Shown: one piece after another, positions 9,454-17,815 of the stretch
Numbering within the stretch: the first letter of the stretch is position 1
How the letters are laid out: each line of letters begins with the position of its first letter
Source: an uncultured bacterium
GTDB taxonomy: Bacteria; Verrucomicrobiota; Lentisphaeria; Victivallales; UBA1829
Assembly (NCBI GenBank): GCA_900548385.1
Contig: URKJ01000020.1
Span: forward strand, 1 to 64,000
DNA: 64,000 nt
Reading direction: 5' to 3'
The notes under the pieces: model-generated
Database searches by the model: none
What the model saw: only the letters and a program-made list of their open reading frames with translations
Told to the model about the DNA's origin: nothing
Translations under genes and position numbers: made by a program

Positions 9454-9900
9454 ATGAAAAAACTGATGATCGCTGCAATGGCAGTCGCCGCAGCCGGACT
9501 TTTTGCCGCGGAAACCAATCTCGCTCTGAACAAAGCCGTCACAGCCAGTTCCTCTCAGCACAAGGGTGTGGAAGCGAAAAACGCCGTTGATGGAAAAGGC
9601 AATACCCGTTGGGGGTCCGAGTTCAAGGATGGACAGTGGATCATGGTCGATCTCGGATCCGTTCAGAAAGTTGGAAAAGTCGTGCTGAAATGGGAAACTG
9701 CGTTTGCAAAAGAGTACAAAGTTCAGCTTTCCACGGACGGCAAGACCTTTACCACAGTCGCCGATAAAAAAGATGGTAAAGGCAAAGTGGAAACGGTCAC
9801 TTTTGCGGCAAAGGATGCAAAATTTGTCCGTATCCAGTGCGATAAACGTGGAACTCAGTTCGGGAATTCGCTCTGGGAACTGGAAGTTTATACGAAATAA
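9454..9900 (+). CDS. Small secreted F5/8 type C (CBM32-like) domain protein 3
   Basis: The third paralogue, 148 residues, with signal peptide MKKLMIAAMAVAAAGLFAA and one discoidin domain (NLALNKAVTASS, AVDGKGNTRWGS, WIMVDLGSVQKVGKVVLKWE, YKVQLSTDGKTF, LWELEVYTK). It is richer in lysine than the other two and has its own strong ribosome site (AAGGAG), which suggests higher expression. It ends just before a rho-independent terminator, so the three genes form one unit. Free single-domain proteins of this kind could act as glycan scaffolds; this is not demonstrated. Confidence 0.88.
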   Translation: MKKLMIAAMAVAAAGLFAAETNLALNKAVTASSSQHKGVEAKNAVDGKGNTRWGSEFKDGQWIMVDLGSVQKVGKVVLKWETAFAKEYKVQLSTDGKTFTTVADKKDGKGKVETVTFAAKDAKFVRIQCDKRGTQFGNSLWELEVYTK

Positions 9901-9913
9901 CTGTTTTCGTTCT

Positions 9914-9941
9914 GCCTCCGCTGTAATGCGGAGGCTTTTTT
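9914..9941 (+). terminator. Rho-independent terminator after the F5/8C genes
   Basis: Perfect 8-bp stem GCCTCCGC (9914-9921) / GCGGAGGC (9928-9935) with a 6-nt loop and six T residues. It ends the unit of three F5/8C genes and lies just before the ribosome site of the prepilin peptidase. Confidence 0.88.
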
Positions 9942-9959
9942 ATTATGGAGGCTGTCTGT

Positions 9960-10802
9960 ATGCTGAGCTCTCTGAATCAGGCTGTTCTGGATTGGCTGGA
10001 GCTTTACGGGGCTCCGGCTTCGGGAATATGGTATGTATACAGTTTTATCCTTGGAGCCTGTTTCGGAAGTTTCACCACAGCCTGTGTATGGCGGGTCCCG
10101 CGCGGTATTTCGATTGTCTGGCCGCCGAGTTCGTGCCCGAAGTGCGGACATAAACTAGGATTGTGGGAAAATATCCCGATTTTGGGCTGGATTTGTCTGC
10201 GCGGCAAATGCAAGGGGTGCGGAATGCCGATCTCGCCGCGTTACCTGATTATTGAACTGGTGACGGCGCTTCTCTTTACTCTGTCTTCATTTTTTGTGCT
10301 TGACCGCGGTGTACCGCTGGCGATCCTGCCCGCGTGGACGTTGATCGTGCTTTCCGTCGGCAGTACCTGCACCGATTGCGAGTTGCGGATCATTCCCGAC
10401 AAATTCACCTATACGGCGATGGTGCTTGCCCTTCTGTGGAGTGTATTGGTTCCCGGCAGAATGGCTCCGTTGTATTCGCTGGCCTACACGGCGGCGGGGA
10501 TCGGAGCGGTTGGCTTGTTCGGAGCGTCGGCAGTTTACGGCGGAAAACTGTTGTTCAAGCGCGATGCTCTCGGCTGGGGGGATGTCAAATACCTGATGGC
10601 TGCAGCCGGACTGACGAGTGTGCCCGGTGCGCTGTTTGCCGTGTTTGCGGGAAGTGCGTTTGCTTTGATCTGGCTGCTGTTCGACGCATGGAGGCGGGGA
10701 CGTCTGCGGCGCAGATTCGCGTTCGGTCCGTTTCTTGCCGCAGGGGCGGTGACGTGGCTGTTTGCGGGAACGTTCCTTCTTGAATTTTGTCTCAAACGCT
10801 GA
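9960..10802 (+). CDS. Prepilin peptidase (type IV leader peptidase, A24 family)
   Basis: A 280-residue inner-membrane aspartyl protease that removes (and in many family members methylates) prepilin leader peptides. I choose ATG 9960 because GGAGG lies 8 bp upstream; an earlier ATG at 9945 would sit directly on the terminator. Seen: several hydrophobic helices, the cytoplasmic zinc motif C59-x2-C62...C84-x2-C87, and the two catalytic aspartates, D139 in TDCELRIIPD and D208 in GWGDVK. It is the only such enzyme in the window and the natural processor of the four pseudopilins. No type II secretion ATPase, secretin or platform gene lies nearby. Confidence 0.93.
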   Translation: MLSSLNQAVLDWLELYGAPASGIWYVYSFILGACFGSFTTACVWRVPRGISIVWPPSSCPKCGHKLGLWENIPILGWICLRGKCKGCGMPISPRYLIIELVTALLFTLSSFFVLDRGVPLAILPAWTLIVLSVGSTCTDCELRIIPDKFTYTAMVLALLWSVLVPGRMAPLYSLAYTAAGIGAVGLFGASAVYGGKLLFKRDALGWGDVKYLMAAAGLTSVPGALFAVFAGSAFALIWLLFDAWRRGRLRRRFAFGPFLAAGAVTWLFAGTFLLEFCLKR

Positions 10803-10820
10803 GAAAGATTTACAATACCC

Positions 10821-10848
10821 TTGACATTTACGGATTATCATGTAAATT
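10821..10848 (+). promoter_or_regulatory. Candidate promoter for the ferredoxin gene
   Basis: Consensus TTGACA at 10821-10826, a 16-bp spacer and TAAATT at 10843-10848. The -35 matches exactly, the -10 at four of six. It would give the ferredoxin gene its own short transcript, closed by the terminator at 11156. Confidence 0.6.
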
Positions 10849-10915
10849 AACGGAACTGCCGTTTCTTATGATGCGGCTCCCGAAACAACCCGAAATTAAT
10901 CGTAAGGAGGAAAAA

Positions 10916-11089
10916 ATGGCTGCAAAAGTTGATTCTGAAAAATGTGTCGGATGTGAGTCCTGCGTCGGAGCTTGCCCGGTGGAAGCGATTTCCATGAATG
11001 ACGGCAAGGCTACTGTCAATGCGGATTCCTGCGTTGATTGCGGTGCCTGCGTCGGCACCTGCCCCGCGGAAGCCATCACACAGGAATAA
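10916..11089 (+). CDS. 2[4Fe-4S] ferredoxin
   Basis: A 57-residue low-potential electron carrier of the clostridial type. Start ATG 10916 is fixed by AAGGAGG five bases upstream. Two cluster motifs are intact: C10-x2-C13-x2-C16-x3-C20 and C39-x2-C42-x2-C45-x3-C49, each followed by a proline. The internal duplication is obvious (CVGCESCVGACPVEAI / CVDCGACVGTCPAEAI). It is monocistronic. A soluble ferredoxin of this type fits a strictly anaerobic, fermentative organism. Its partner enzymes are not in the window. Confidence 0.96.
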   Translation: MAAKVDSEKCVGCESCVGACPVEAISMNDGKATVNADSCVDCGACVGTCPAEAITQE

Positions 11090-11132
11090 GTTTTATTATT
11101 CCGATTTTATAAGGAATGAGTTTTCTTATTCC
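11083..11132 (+). repeat. Tandem related hairpins at the ferredoxin stop codon
   Basis: Two similar AT-rich hairpins follow each other: GGAATAA (11083-11089) / TTATTCC (11096-11102), whose first arm contains the stop codon, and GGAATGAG (11113-11120) / CTTATTCC (11125-11132) with one G-T pair and a TTTT loop. They look like a duplicated 3'-UTR element lying before the true terminator. They could protect the mRNA end; no function is shown. Confidence 0.5.
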
Positions 11133-11155
11133 GAAAACCTGATTATCAGATTTTT

Positions 11156-11182
11156 ACCGGGACTCAGCATCCCGGTTTTTTT
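11156..11182 (+). terminator. Rho-independent terminator of the ferredoxin gene
   Basis: Stem ACCGGGA (11156-11162) / TCCCGGT (11170-11176), a 7-nt loop and then six more T residues. Confidence 0.88.
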
Positions 11183-11222
11183 GTTTTAAATTGCGGAAGG
11201 ACCGTTTGCAGCGTTCTTCCTC

Positions 11223-12521
11223 TCAAAATTTATTGAGCCACGGCGATTCGCAGACATCCTTCGGGAACGGAGTGAGTCCGCCCGTGAACGAGAGTTTCAG
11301 CGCCGAGGTCGCGTTGTACGGAATGAAGTAAATACTGCCATTCGGTGCGAGCACACAGCCGCGGAATTTATTGCCGGATTCGAGTGCCGTGTCAATCGGG
11401 ATTTCAACGGAACTCCCGGTATCGGGATCGACTTCAAGGATGCTGCCGGAGTTGAGCGGCGCAAAGTACAGTTTCCCGTTCGGTGCGAGACACCCGCCGA
11501 CCCATTTGCCGTTGCCACTTCTGACATCCCCGTGAATCGTGACAGTTCCGGTATCGGTCGAATACGATACAAGTTTGTCGTAATAACAGGTCACGCCCCA
11601 GAGCTGTCCGTCCGACGCGAACACACTGCTCTGGAACAGTTCGCCGCTCGCGGAAATGCCGTGTTCGATCAGCTGCGTCGTCCGCGCCACGGGGTCGATT
11701 TTCAGCACATACTTGTTTTGGTAATTCGACGGAAACGCATAGATGCAGTTGTCGGGACCGAGCACGCCGCCAATCCATTTCCAACTCCAACTGATATTGA
11801 GTTCCACATTGCCGAACGTTTCGAGCGTGTCGGTCTCCGGATCAATGACGCCGATTCTGTATTCCTGACACGGAAGACAGTAAATTTTCCCGTCGGGACC
11901 GAGCACGCCGCCCGCCCACTTGCGGTCACCGCTTATTGTCGTGAATGTATATGTCGTGTCGGTTTCCGGGTCGATCACAAGAACTTTGTTGGACGTGTGC
12001 GGGATCGCGTAGATTTTTCCATTCGGCGCCAGACATCCGCCGAACCATTTGAGATTGCCCGATTCTGTCGGGATCGTCGTTGCGGTATCGGTCGCGGTGT
12101 CGATGATGAGGATTTCCGCCGCCCCGTGCGGGATGCCGTAAATCTTTCCGTTTTCCGCGAGTACGCCGCCGATCCATGTTGCCGATGAATCAAGCGAGCC
12201 GAATGTGGAAAGCTCCGTCGTGTACGTTTTCCCTTTGTTGCCCGCAACGATGGAGCGGAGCCGCGACAGAATGGAGACCGGTTCTTCTGTGAGGATTGGA
12301 ATGAACAGAGAGCGTCCGCCGGGAAGTATGACATGGAATCCCTTCGTTCCGGATGGAGGCGGAGTGTCCCGCTCATTCAGTTGAAAAAACAGCTTCTGTC
12401 CGGAGGAATCAAGACAGAGCCCTTTCTGTCCGGGTTCCGGCCCTGTTGCGGGAAACGGGAGGAAAAGACTGCCGAATTTGATTCCTTTTGTGTTTGCGGT
12501 ATTGTTTGTCAGATACAGCAT
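11223..12521 (-). CDS. Seven-repeat beta-propeller protein of unknown function
   Basis: A 432-residue protein without signal peptide or membrane segment. From about residue 100 it contains seven repeats of roughly 40-45 residues with the pattern W-x-GG-x-L-x-(P/E)-(N/D)-G-K-I-Y-x-I-P ... V-x-x-I-D-P-x-T-D-T, as expected for a seven-bladed propeller. The first 90 residues (MLYLTNNTANTKGIKFGSLF...) are of no family I recognise. I prefer ATG 12521, which follows AAGGAG; an in-frame ATG at 12554 lacks a ribosome site. The ribosome site is in the 3' arm of a 10-bp inverted repeat. It lies 55 bp after a secreted protein gene and may be the last gene of that operon. The role could be ligand binding or structural. 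Confidence 0.8.
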   Translation of the reverse strand: MLYLTNNTANTKGIKFGSLFLPFPATGPEPGQKGLCLDSSGQKLFFQLNERDTPPPSGTKGFHVILPGGRSLFIPILTEEPVSILSRLRSIVAGNKGKTYTTELSTFGSLDSSATWIGGVLAENGKIYGIPHGAAEILIIDTATDTATTIPTESGNLKWFGGCLAPNGKIYAIPHTSNKVLVIDPETDTTYTFTTISGDRKWAGGVLGPDGKIYCLPCQEYRIGVIDPETDTLETFGNVELNISWSWKWIGGVLGPDNCIYAFPSNYQNKYVLKIDPVARTTQLIEHGISASGELFQSSVFASDGQLWGVTCYYDKLVSYSTDTGTVTIHGDVRSGNGKWVGGCLAPNGKLYFAPLNSGSILEVDPDTGSSVEIPIDTALESGNKFRGCVLAPNGSIYFIPYNATSALKLSFTGGLTPFPKDVCESPWLNKF

Positions 12522-12569
12522 GGTTGACTCCTTTTGTTGCTTCACCGTTGGCATGGTGTGGAGTCAACC
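12522..12569 (-). promoter_or_regulatory. Inverted repeat sequestering the propeller gene's ribosome binding site
   Basis: GGTTGACTCC at 12522-12531 and GGAGTCAACC at 12560-12569 form a perfect 10-bp inverted repeat with a 28-nt loop. In the minus-strand mRNA the 3' arm carries the GGAG of the ribosome site and abuts the start codon (ATG 12521). The 5' arm starts 7 nt after the stop codon of the upstream gene (12577). A ribosome finishing that gene would open the stem, which suggests translational coupling or a switch. No ligand is implied. Confidence 0.55.
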
Positions 12570-12576
12570 GTCCGGG

Positions 12577-13314
12577 TCAGCTGGATGCGGTGATGGTGAT
12601 GGTCCAGCGGAACACCGTCCCGGCGGGGAATTGCCGCGGTTTGTGAGACCATGGAACAGCCGGGGAGACGGAAAGACAGACATTTTTGCCGCCCCAGGCG
12701 CGGGAATCCATGATTGAGATTACAGCATCTTCGCCGGCAGCGACCGTGAATGTCTTGCCTTTCCCCAGAGCGAACTGAAATATCCTGCCGGAGGGGCGGA
12801 ATGTCTTATCGAACGTTTTCGGGATGATCCGGAGCATTTCGTTACCGTTCTTATCGGTAATCTTCATCCCTTTTCCGGGAATGTCGGCGGGCAGGTGCAG
12901 CAGCGTGGAGAAGATACCGCTCTGCTTGGAAAGTTCCCGGTTCAGAGTCGCTTTATATTCCAGTGTGACGGTTTCCGGCGAGAATGTTTCCCGGCATTCG
13001 TAGGAGACGGCGTTCTGGAATTTTTTATTGCCCAGCGATGAGTTCGTAACGGAGATCATCGTGGAGCCTTTCCGCTGTATTTCCGCTGTTCCGGTGTAAT
13101 CCCAACTTTGGAAAAAGCGGGCGTCGTGTTTCTCTTCGCCGGGATGGTAACTGCCGTTCAGCTGAATACCGGACAACAACGGAGTGCCCTTGTAGCGGAG
13201 TTGTTTTACAATGCCGTTTTTTGAAGTCTCAGCGGAAAAGCCTTCGCTTGTGTAATCCGCCGCCGAAATGGTGATCGCAATGTAGAACAGGAGAGTCGAG
13301 AAACCGGATTTCAT
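12577..13314 (-). CDS. Secreted beta-rich protein of unknown function
   Basis: A 245-residue protein with a signal peptide (MKSGFSTLLFYIAITISA). The rest is rich in beta strands, with TVTLEYKATLNRELSKQS, IFQFALGKGKTFTVAAGEDA and a terminal TVFRWTITITASS strand. This suggests a single beta-sandwich, similar in texture to accessory domains of secreted glycosidases. No catalytic motif is recognised. It lies 25 bp after the GH2 gene and is almost certainly co-transcribed with it. A role in binding or processing the same glycan is inference. Confidence 0.75.
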   Translation of the reverse strand: MKSGFSTLLFYIAITISAADYTSEGFSAETSKNGIVKQLRYKGTPLLSGIQLNGSYHPGEEKHDARFFQSWDYTGTAEIQRKGSTMISVTNSSLGNKKFQNAVSYECRETFSPETVTLEYKATLNRELSKQSGIFSTLLHLPADIPGKGMKITDKNGNEMLRIIPKTFDKTFRPSGRIFQFALGKGKTFTVAAGEDAVISIMDSRAWGGKNVCLSVSPAVPWSHKPRQFPAGTVFRWTITITASS

Positions 13315-13339
13315 GGATATTTCCTTTCTGTGACGGTTT

Positions 13340-16300
13340 TTATTGAAGTTCCGCGGTTACTCCGACAAGTCCGAGAACCGTTTCTTTTCTGCTTTCCAAT
13401 GAGATAGAGGCAACGGGATCATCCGGTACGGGATTGCTCCATTCGAAAATATTCAAGCCAACGACAATATTGTCTTTTCTCGCCCGGATCCAGCCGATGG
13501 CGGCATTGGTCGCGGTATCCCGCGAAACACTCCACCAGTCGCTGATATTTTTCCCGGGGAAAAGAGGAATTTTGACCGTTTTTCCGGATTGATAGCGGAT
13601 ATGATACCAGCCGGCAGGTGTTGCGCTTCGTTCCTGCATCCATGCTCCGGCGTGCAGGAAATAGAGGCGGCGGATCCGTTTCCCGATCATCAGTTCCCGG
13701 CTTCGGTGAGCGAGCTTTTGCTCTGGACGTCCCGACACCATCACACAGGAACAGCCGTCATTTTTGCCGGGATCGGTAATGTCAAAGGGGATTCCGGCGA
13801 ATTTCTGGCGCCCGACAGGCATTTCCGCAAGATCGTTGTCCGGTCCCTGATCGGTCCAGCCGCCCTTTCCGTCGCCGCGGACCGGGTCCGCAAATGCACG
13901 ATTGGCGATCGGCTTCAGGGAGACCGGATACAGTTTTCTGCGGTTTTCCGGCGGTTTGATCTTGGGCGGGGGAAGTGCGATGAACGTTTCCGCATTGATC
14001 CGGCAGGCGTCGTCCGTCATGGTTCGCAGAATGTTACGGGTGTACATTGCCGCACCGGAATCATTCCGGAACAATCCGGTCACTTCTTTCTGGGAAAGCA
14101 GAACATCGCCCTTGCCGTAGCGGAGATGACAGGCATCCATGCCGAAATTGTCAGCCCCCCATTGGCTGGTGTCTCCGGCAAGCGTCAATGCCGCCCGTGA
14201 GAACGGCGTGATGTACGACCGGTAGACGGAACGGTCTTTCTGATTCCAGAAAAAGAACTCCGCCTGTGTCATGTTTTTCATCGCGGGATGATCGAATTTG
14301 AGTATTTCCGAAAATTGTCCCGGTCCGACCGCTGTATACCGGAGCTCCGGCAGGAACGGAATGCGCCCGTTGACCGTCTGTTCAAATACGAGAAGTCTGC
14401 CGCCATTCCGCACATATTCCCGGATCAGTCCGGCGTTGTCGGCGACAGTGGAATCCAGAGAGTTCGCGCCGATGATGAGCAGATCATACCGGTGCAGGGA
14501 ACGGAACGAGTCGATCCCTTCCGCCTTGACTCCGTAAGCCGTCAGCAGTTCGTCGGTGGTGGAGGGACCGAGTCCGGCAAAAACGGCTCCGGCATCGTAA
14601 AGGGCGATTTTCTTTGCCGTTTTCAGAGGAGCGATGACCGTTTCCCTGTTTCGCAGATTCAGCGGCAGAGTGCGGGTGTTCCGCAGTTCTTTTCCCGTAT
14701 AGACCTGATAAACGAGTTCCCCGTTTCCTTCTGTTTGCGGCAGACGGAATGTTACCGGAAATTCCTGTTTTGTTCCTGCTGCCATTTCCGGGGCGACAGA
14801 ACAGCGGATGGAGTGCAGAGTATGCCCGTTGAGCCGCAGTGTCACCAGCATGGAGACGTCTCTGATGGGAGCGGAGCTGTTGTTGATGACCATTCCGGCT
14901 GCGGTGAATTGATCGCCGCTCCAGCGGTTCGGGTGGGGATCATTCAGGAAGCCGATCACGGGAGCGTTGATTTCCCGGACCATGCCAAAGCCTGCGTTCG
15001 GTTCAAATTTGAGCTTGTCGAACGGGTAAAGATTCCGGGGAAGATGAAAAAGGTCTCCGGTCAGATTTTCATATCCATCCCAGTCCGGCCAGAGTCTGCG
15101 CTGTGCACCGAGGATCCGATCGGTCTGGATGCCGCGCCAGAGATCGCGGTGGAAGATATAGTTCCTGAGTCCGCAGTTGCGGATCCAGTAATACGACATC
15201 ATCTGTTGACCGCGCGTCATCCGGGCCGCGCCCTTCCGGGGGGAGAAAAGGGATTCGAGAACGTCCCAGTCCGGTTGACGGTCGGATTCCTGTTTCCAGA
15301 CCGGATTGTAGAGTCCCGGATAGTAATGCGAGGCATAATATACGGTTTCCCCGTTGATGATCGGCAGCGGCGGATCATACAGCTTTTTCATGGCCTGGAT
15401 AAATTGCCGTGCAACGGTTTCCACATACGCGAGCGGAGAACTGTTGATACTGCCGCTGTAATCATGCGGGTCAATATAATCCGTTGTGTCGGATTCGCGG
15501 AGCTCCCGGAGATTGGTGGTGTCTTTTTTGTAACGTCCGCTGGAAAGAGTGCAGGGACGGCTCTGTTTGTCGATGCTCCGGTAAACTTTGTAAGTATTGT
15601 TCAGAACGCGGCCGGTCCGGTCCTGCACGTTGCGGATTTCATTGCCGAAACTGAACGTGCAGATGGATGGGTGCGAATAGATTTCCCAAATACGTTTTTT
15701 GAGTCTTGCCACATAGTCCGGTTTAAGGGTTCCATCCTGAAAACTGGCTTCTTCCATTCCTGCAATGGCGATTTCATCCGCCCGTTTCGGATTCGGCAGC
15801 ATTGTCAGCGGGTAGTCGATCTCGTCAGTGATGATGAATCCAAGTTCATCGAACAGATCATAACCGATCGGAGTGGTCCGGGCGGTGTGGAGACGCATGT
15901 GGTTGACATTGAGTTCTTTCAATCGCTGGGGATAACGGCGGAACGCATTGCCGGGATTGACGTTCATCAGATAAGCTCTGTTGCGTCCGCGCTCAATCAG
16001 CCCGGTTGTCAGACCGCGCAGCATGACGGGTATTCCGTTCAGCAGAAAGTCACCGTTTTTCACTTCAAAGGTCCGCATTCCGAACCGCTGTGCGCCGGTG
16101 ATTTCTCCGCGGGCATTGCGGAGAGTCAGCATATAGAGAAACGGAGATTCGGGAGTCCATGGAACCGCATCCGGAATCGTGAGCCGGAGTGAGACACGGC
16201 GTTTGCCGTCTTCCGTATAAGGAGCGGAAAATTTGCCTTGGGCGACTTTTCTGCCCGATTTCACTTCGGAAACTTCAGCGGTCCATCCGCCGGTATCACC

Positions 16301-17044
16301 GGTGTCGGCGGAGCCTTCCATCAGGATCTCCGCGCGGATGGTGCGGAGATCCTTTTGCGGGTCGATCAGGATCGTCCGGCTCCACGCGGCGGGACGGAGT
16401 TCCAGCCAGACGTTTCCGAGAATCCCGATGGCGGGTCCGTTGTCACTCCATGGGGCGACTGACATTTTTCCATTGTGATAAAAGCGGACGGCAATCGTAT
16501 TTTTCCCGGACCGGGCAAAGTCTGTTACATCAAACAAATCCGGAAACCAGGTTCCGGAATGCTGATTCTTCAAACCTTTGGTGAAGGTTTTCTGTCCGGC
16601 TTTTTTCCCGTTGAAATAGATTTCCGCACTTCCGGTGAGGTCGTCGAAACGCAGAATGACGCGTTCATTTTTTTTCAGAGGAGGCAGTTCAACCGTCCGG
16701 CGGAAGTAGGCAACGCCGCCCCAGTTCCGGGTTTTCCGGTCCGGTTTCGGATCCGTGAACGGCTCATGAAGATTGCCGGGAACCAGCTCACGGCTCCAGC
16801 TGGAATCGTCAAATTCCATCGCGAACCAGCGTTCCCGCTGCCCGGTGTCGTTCTGCGGATTGCCGGAAGAATTTTCGACCTTTTTCAGTTTCCACCAGCC
16901 GGAGACCGGAATGTTGCGCAGAATTCCCCGGTATACATCGCAGTGAGAAAAATCCGGCTCAAACCGTTCCGGCGGGATGTCTGCTGATAGAAGAACAGCC
17001 GAACCGGATAAAACAAGGGTGAACAGAAGTCGTTTCATTGTCAT
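13340..17044 (-). CDS. Secreted family 2 glycoside hydrolase (beta-galactosidase-like)
   Basis: A 1234-residue exported enzyme. Signal peptide MTMKRLLFTLVLSGSAVLLSA. Then the GH2 order: sugar-binding jelly roll (WGGVAYFRRTVELP, LRFDDLTGSAEIYFNGKKAG), immunoglobulin-like domain, and a TIM barrel with MRLHTARTTPIGYDLFDELGF. The acid/base Glu is in SFGNEI near residue 470 and the likely nucleophile is in INGETVYYASH near residue 566. About 600 further residues include a Rossmann-like stretch (YDLLIIGANSLDSTV) and a beta-rich tail, longer than a typical bacterial GH2. It follows the pseudopilin by 6 bp, so the two are tightly coupled. Substrate could be a galactoside, mannoside or glucuronide; not determined. 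Confidence 0.87.
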   Translation of the reverse strand: MTMKRLLFTLVLSGSAVLLSADIPPERFEPDFSHCDVYRGILRNIPVSGWWKLKKVENSSGNPQNDTGQRERWFAMEFDDSSWSRELVPGNLHEPFTDPKPDRKTRNWGGVAYFRRTVELPPLKKNERVILRFDDLTGSAEIYFNGKKAGQKTFTKGLKNQHSGTWFPDLFDVTDFARSGKNTIAVRFYHNGKMSVAPWSDNGPAIGILGNVWLELRPAAWSRTILIDPQKDLRTIRAEILMEGSADTGDTGGWTAEVSEVKSGRKVAQGKFSAPYTEDGKRRVSLRLTIPDAVPWTPESPFLYMLTLRNARGEITGAQRFGMRTFEVKNGDFLLNGIPVMLRGLTTGLIERGRNRAYLMNVNPGNAFRRYPQRLKELNVNHMRLHTARTTPIGYDLFDELGFIITDEIDYPLTMLPNPKRADEIAIAGMEEASFQDGTLKPDYVARLKKRIWEIYSHPSICTFSFGNEIRNVQDRTGRVLNNTYKVYRSIDKQSRPCTLSSGRYKKDTTNLRELRESDTTDYIDPHDYSGSINSSPLAYVETVARQFIQAMKKLYDPPLPIINGETVYYASHYYPGLYNPVWKQESDRQPDWDVLESLFSPRKGAARMTRGQQMMSYYWIRNCGLRNYIFHRDLWRGIQTDRILGAQRRLWPDWDGYENLTGDLFHLPRNLYPFDKLKFEPNAGFGMVREINAPVIGFLNDPHPNRWSGDQFTAAGMVINNSSAPIRDVSMLVTLRLNGHTLHSIRCSVAPEMAAGTKQEFPVTFRLPQTEGNGELVYQVYTGKELRNTRTLPLNLRNRETVIAPLKTAKKIALYDAGAVFAGLGPSTTDELLTAYGVKAEGIDSFRSLHRYDLLIIGANSLDSTVADNAGLIREYVRNGGRLLVFEQTVNGRIPFLPELRYTAVGPGQFSEILKFDHPAMKNMTQAEFFFWNQKDRSVYRSYITPFSRAALTLAGDTSQWGADNFGMDACHLRYGKGDVLLSQKEVTGLFRNDSGAAMYTRNILRTMTDDACRINAETFIALPPPKIKPPENRRKLYPVSLKPIANRAFADPVRGDGKGGWTDQGPDNDLAEMPVGRQKFAGIPFDITDPGKNDGCSCVMVSGRPEQKLAHRSRELMIGKRIRRLYFLHAGAWMQERSATPAGWYHIRYQSGKTVKIPLFPGKNISDWWSVSRDTATNAAIGWIRARKDNIVVGLNIFEWSNPVPDDPVASISLESRKETVLGLVGVTAELQ

Positions 17045-17050
17045 GGTTTC

Positions 17051-17797
17051 TTATTGCAGTTTCCAGGCGGTATTGTTGGGGAATTGTGTCAGAAGTGAAT
17101 TTGCGCCTTCAAGGCCGGACATGCGTGCTTTGGCGGAGGCTGCATGACCATCTGCAAAAACGACGTTGGCGGTCTGCTCATGCCAGGGGTAGAGGCGGTT
17201 TGAGAGATCCGCCGTCCGGTATTCGATAACGCCGCGGCTGCAAATCTTGTTTCCTGTATCCGGAGCGCGCGAATCACCCAGCATCAGTTTCCCGGAAGGC
17301 GAGACAATCCGGTTCAGGCGTTGGGAAAGTCTGAAGTTGTTGTTCATTCCGTAAGAGAACTGCATCGTGTATTTGTCGTAACTGGTCTGATAATCGCGGA
17401 ATGTGCCCGGTTTTGCCTGATAGACCTGTTTCGAATAATACCCGTTGTTCTTGTGGATATACGGACAGATGAGGGTTTTCCCGGACGGCAGATAGTGAAA
17501 TGTCATGAGCATTTCACTCCAGAATACGACGCTGTCATTCAATTCCGGCGGCAGCTTCGATTCTCTTGCCGACAACGCAAAATCATTGAAATCGTTGGCG
17601 TACATGATGACTGCCCCGCCGTCCTGTTTCAGATTGTTCAGGCATTGCATGGTTTGCGCCTTGTTTCTTGCACTGTTCAGCGCCGGCAGAAGCATACCTG
17701 CAAGTATTGCAATAATTGCAATGACTATCAGGAGTTCTATAAGGGTGAAACTCATTCTGCCCTGTTTGGCTTCTTTTTTTCCTCTCAGATTTTTCAT
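17051..17797 (-). CDS. Pseudopilin-like protein of the GH2 cassette
   Basis: A 248-residue protein with a 15-residue basic leader, then FTLIELLIVIAIIAILAGML with Glu at +5. Near the C-terminus HEQTANVVFADGH matches the H-X9-DG motif exactly. Serine, not glycine, precedes the cleavage-site Phe. It is the second gene after the GntR repressor (18-bp gap) and directly precedes the GH2 enzyme (6-bp gap). It would be inserted in the inner membrane with its globular domain in the periplasm. A role in export or display of the GH2 enzyme is inferred from linkage only. Confidence 0.9.
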   Translation of the reverse strand: MKNLRGKKEAKQGRMSFTLIELLIVIAIIAILAGMLLPALNSARNKAQTMQCLNNLKQDGGAVIMYANDFNDFALSARESKLPPELNDSVVFWSEMLMTFHYLPSGKTLICPYIHKNNGYYSKQVYQAKPGTFRDYQTSYDKYTMQFSYGMNNNFRLSQRLNRIVSPSGKLMLGDSRAPDTGNKICSRGVIEYRTADLSNRLYPWHEQTANVVFADGHAASAKARMSGLEGANSLLTQFPNNTAWKLQ

Positions 17798-17815
17798 GCT
17801 TATTCTCCTATGTTA

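Noticed and set aside
14288..16192. A 634-codon open frame opposite the GH2 gene
   Set aside because: Antisense shadow without protein-like features; the GH2 frame has signal peptide, domains and catalytic residues.
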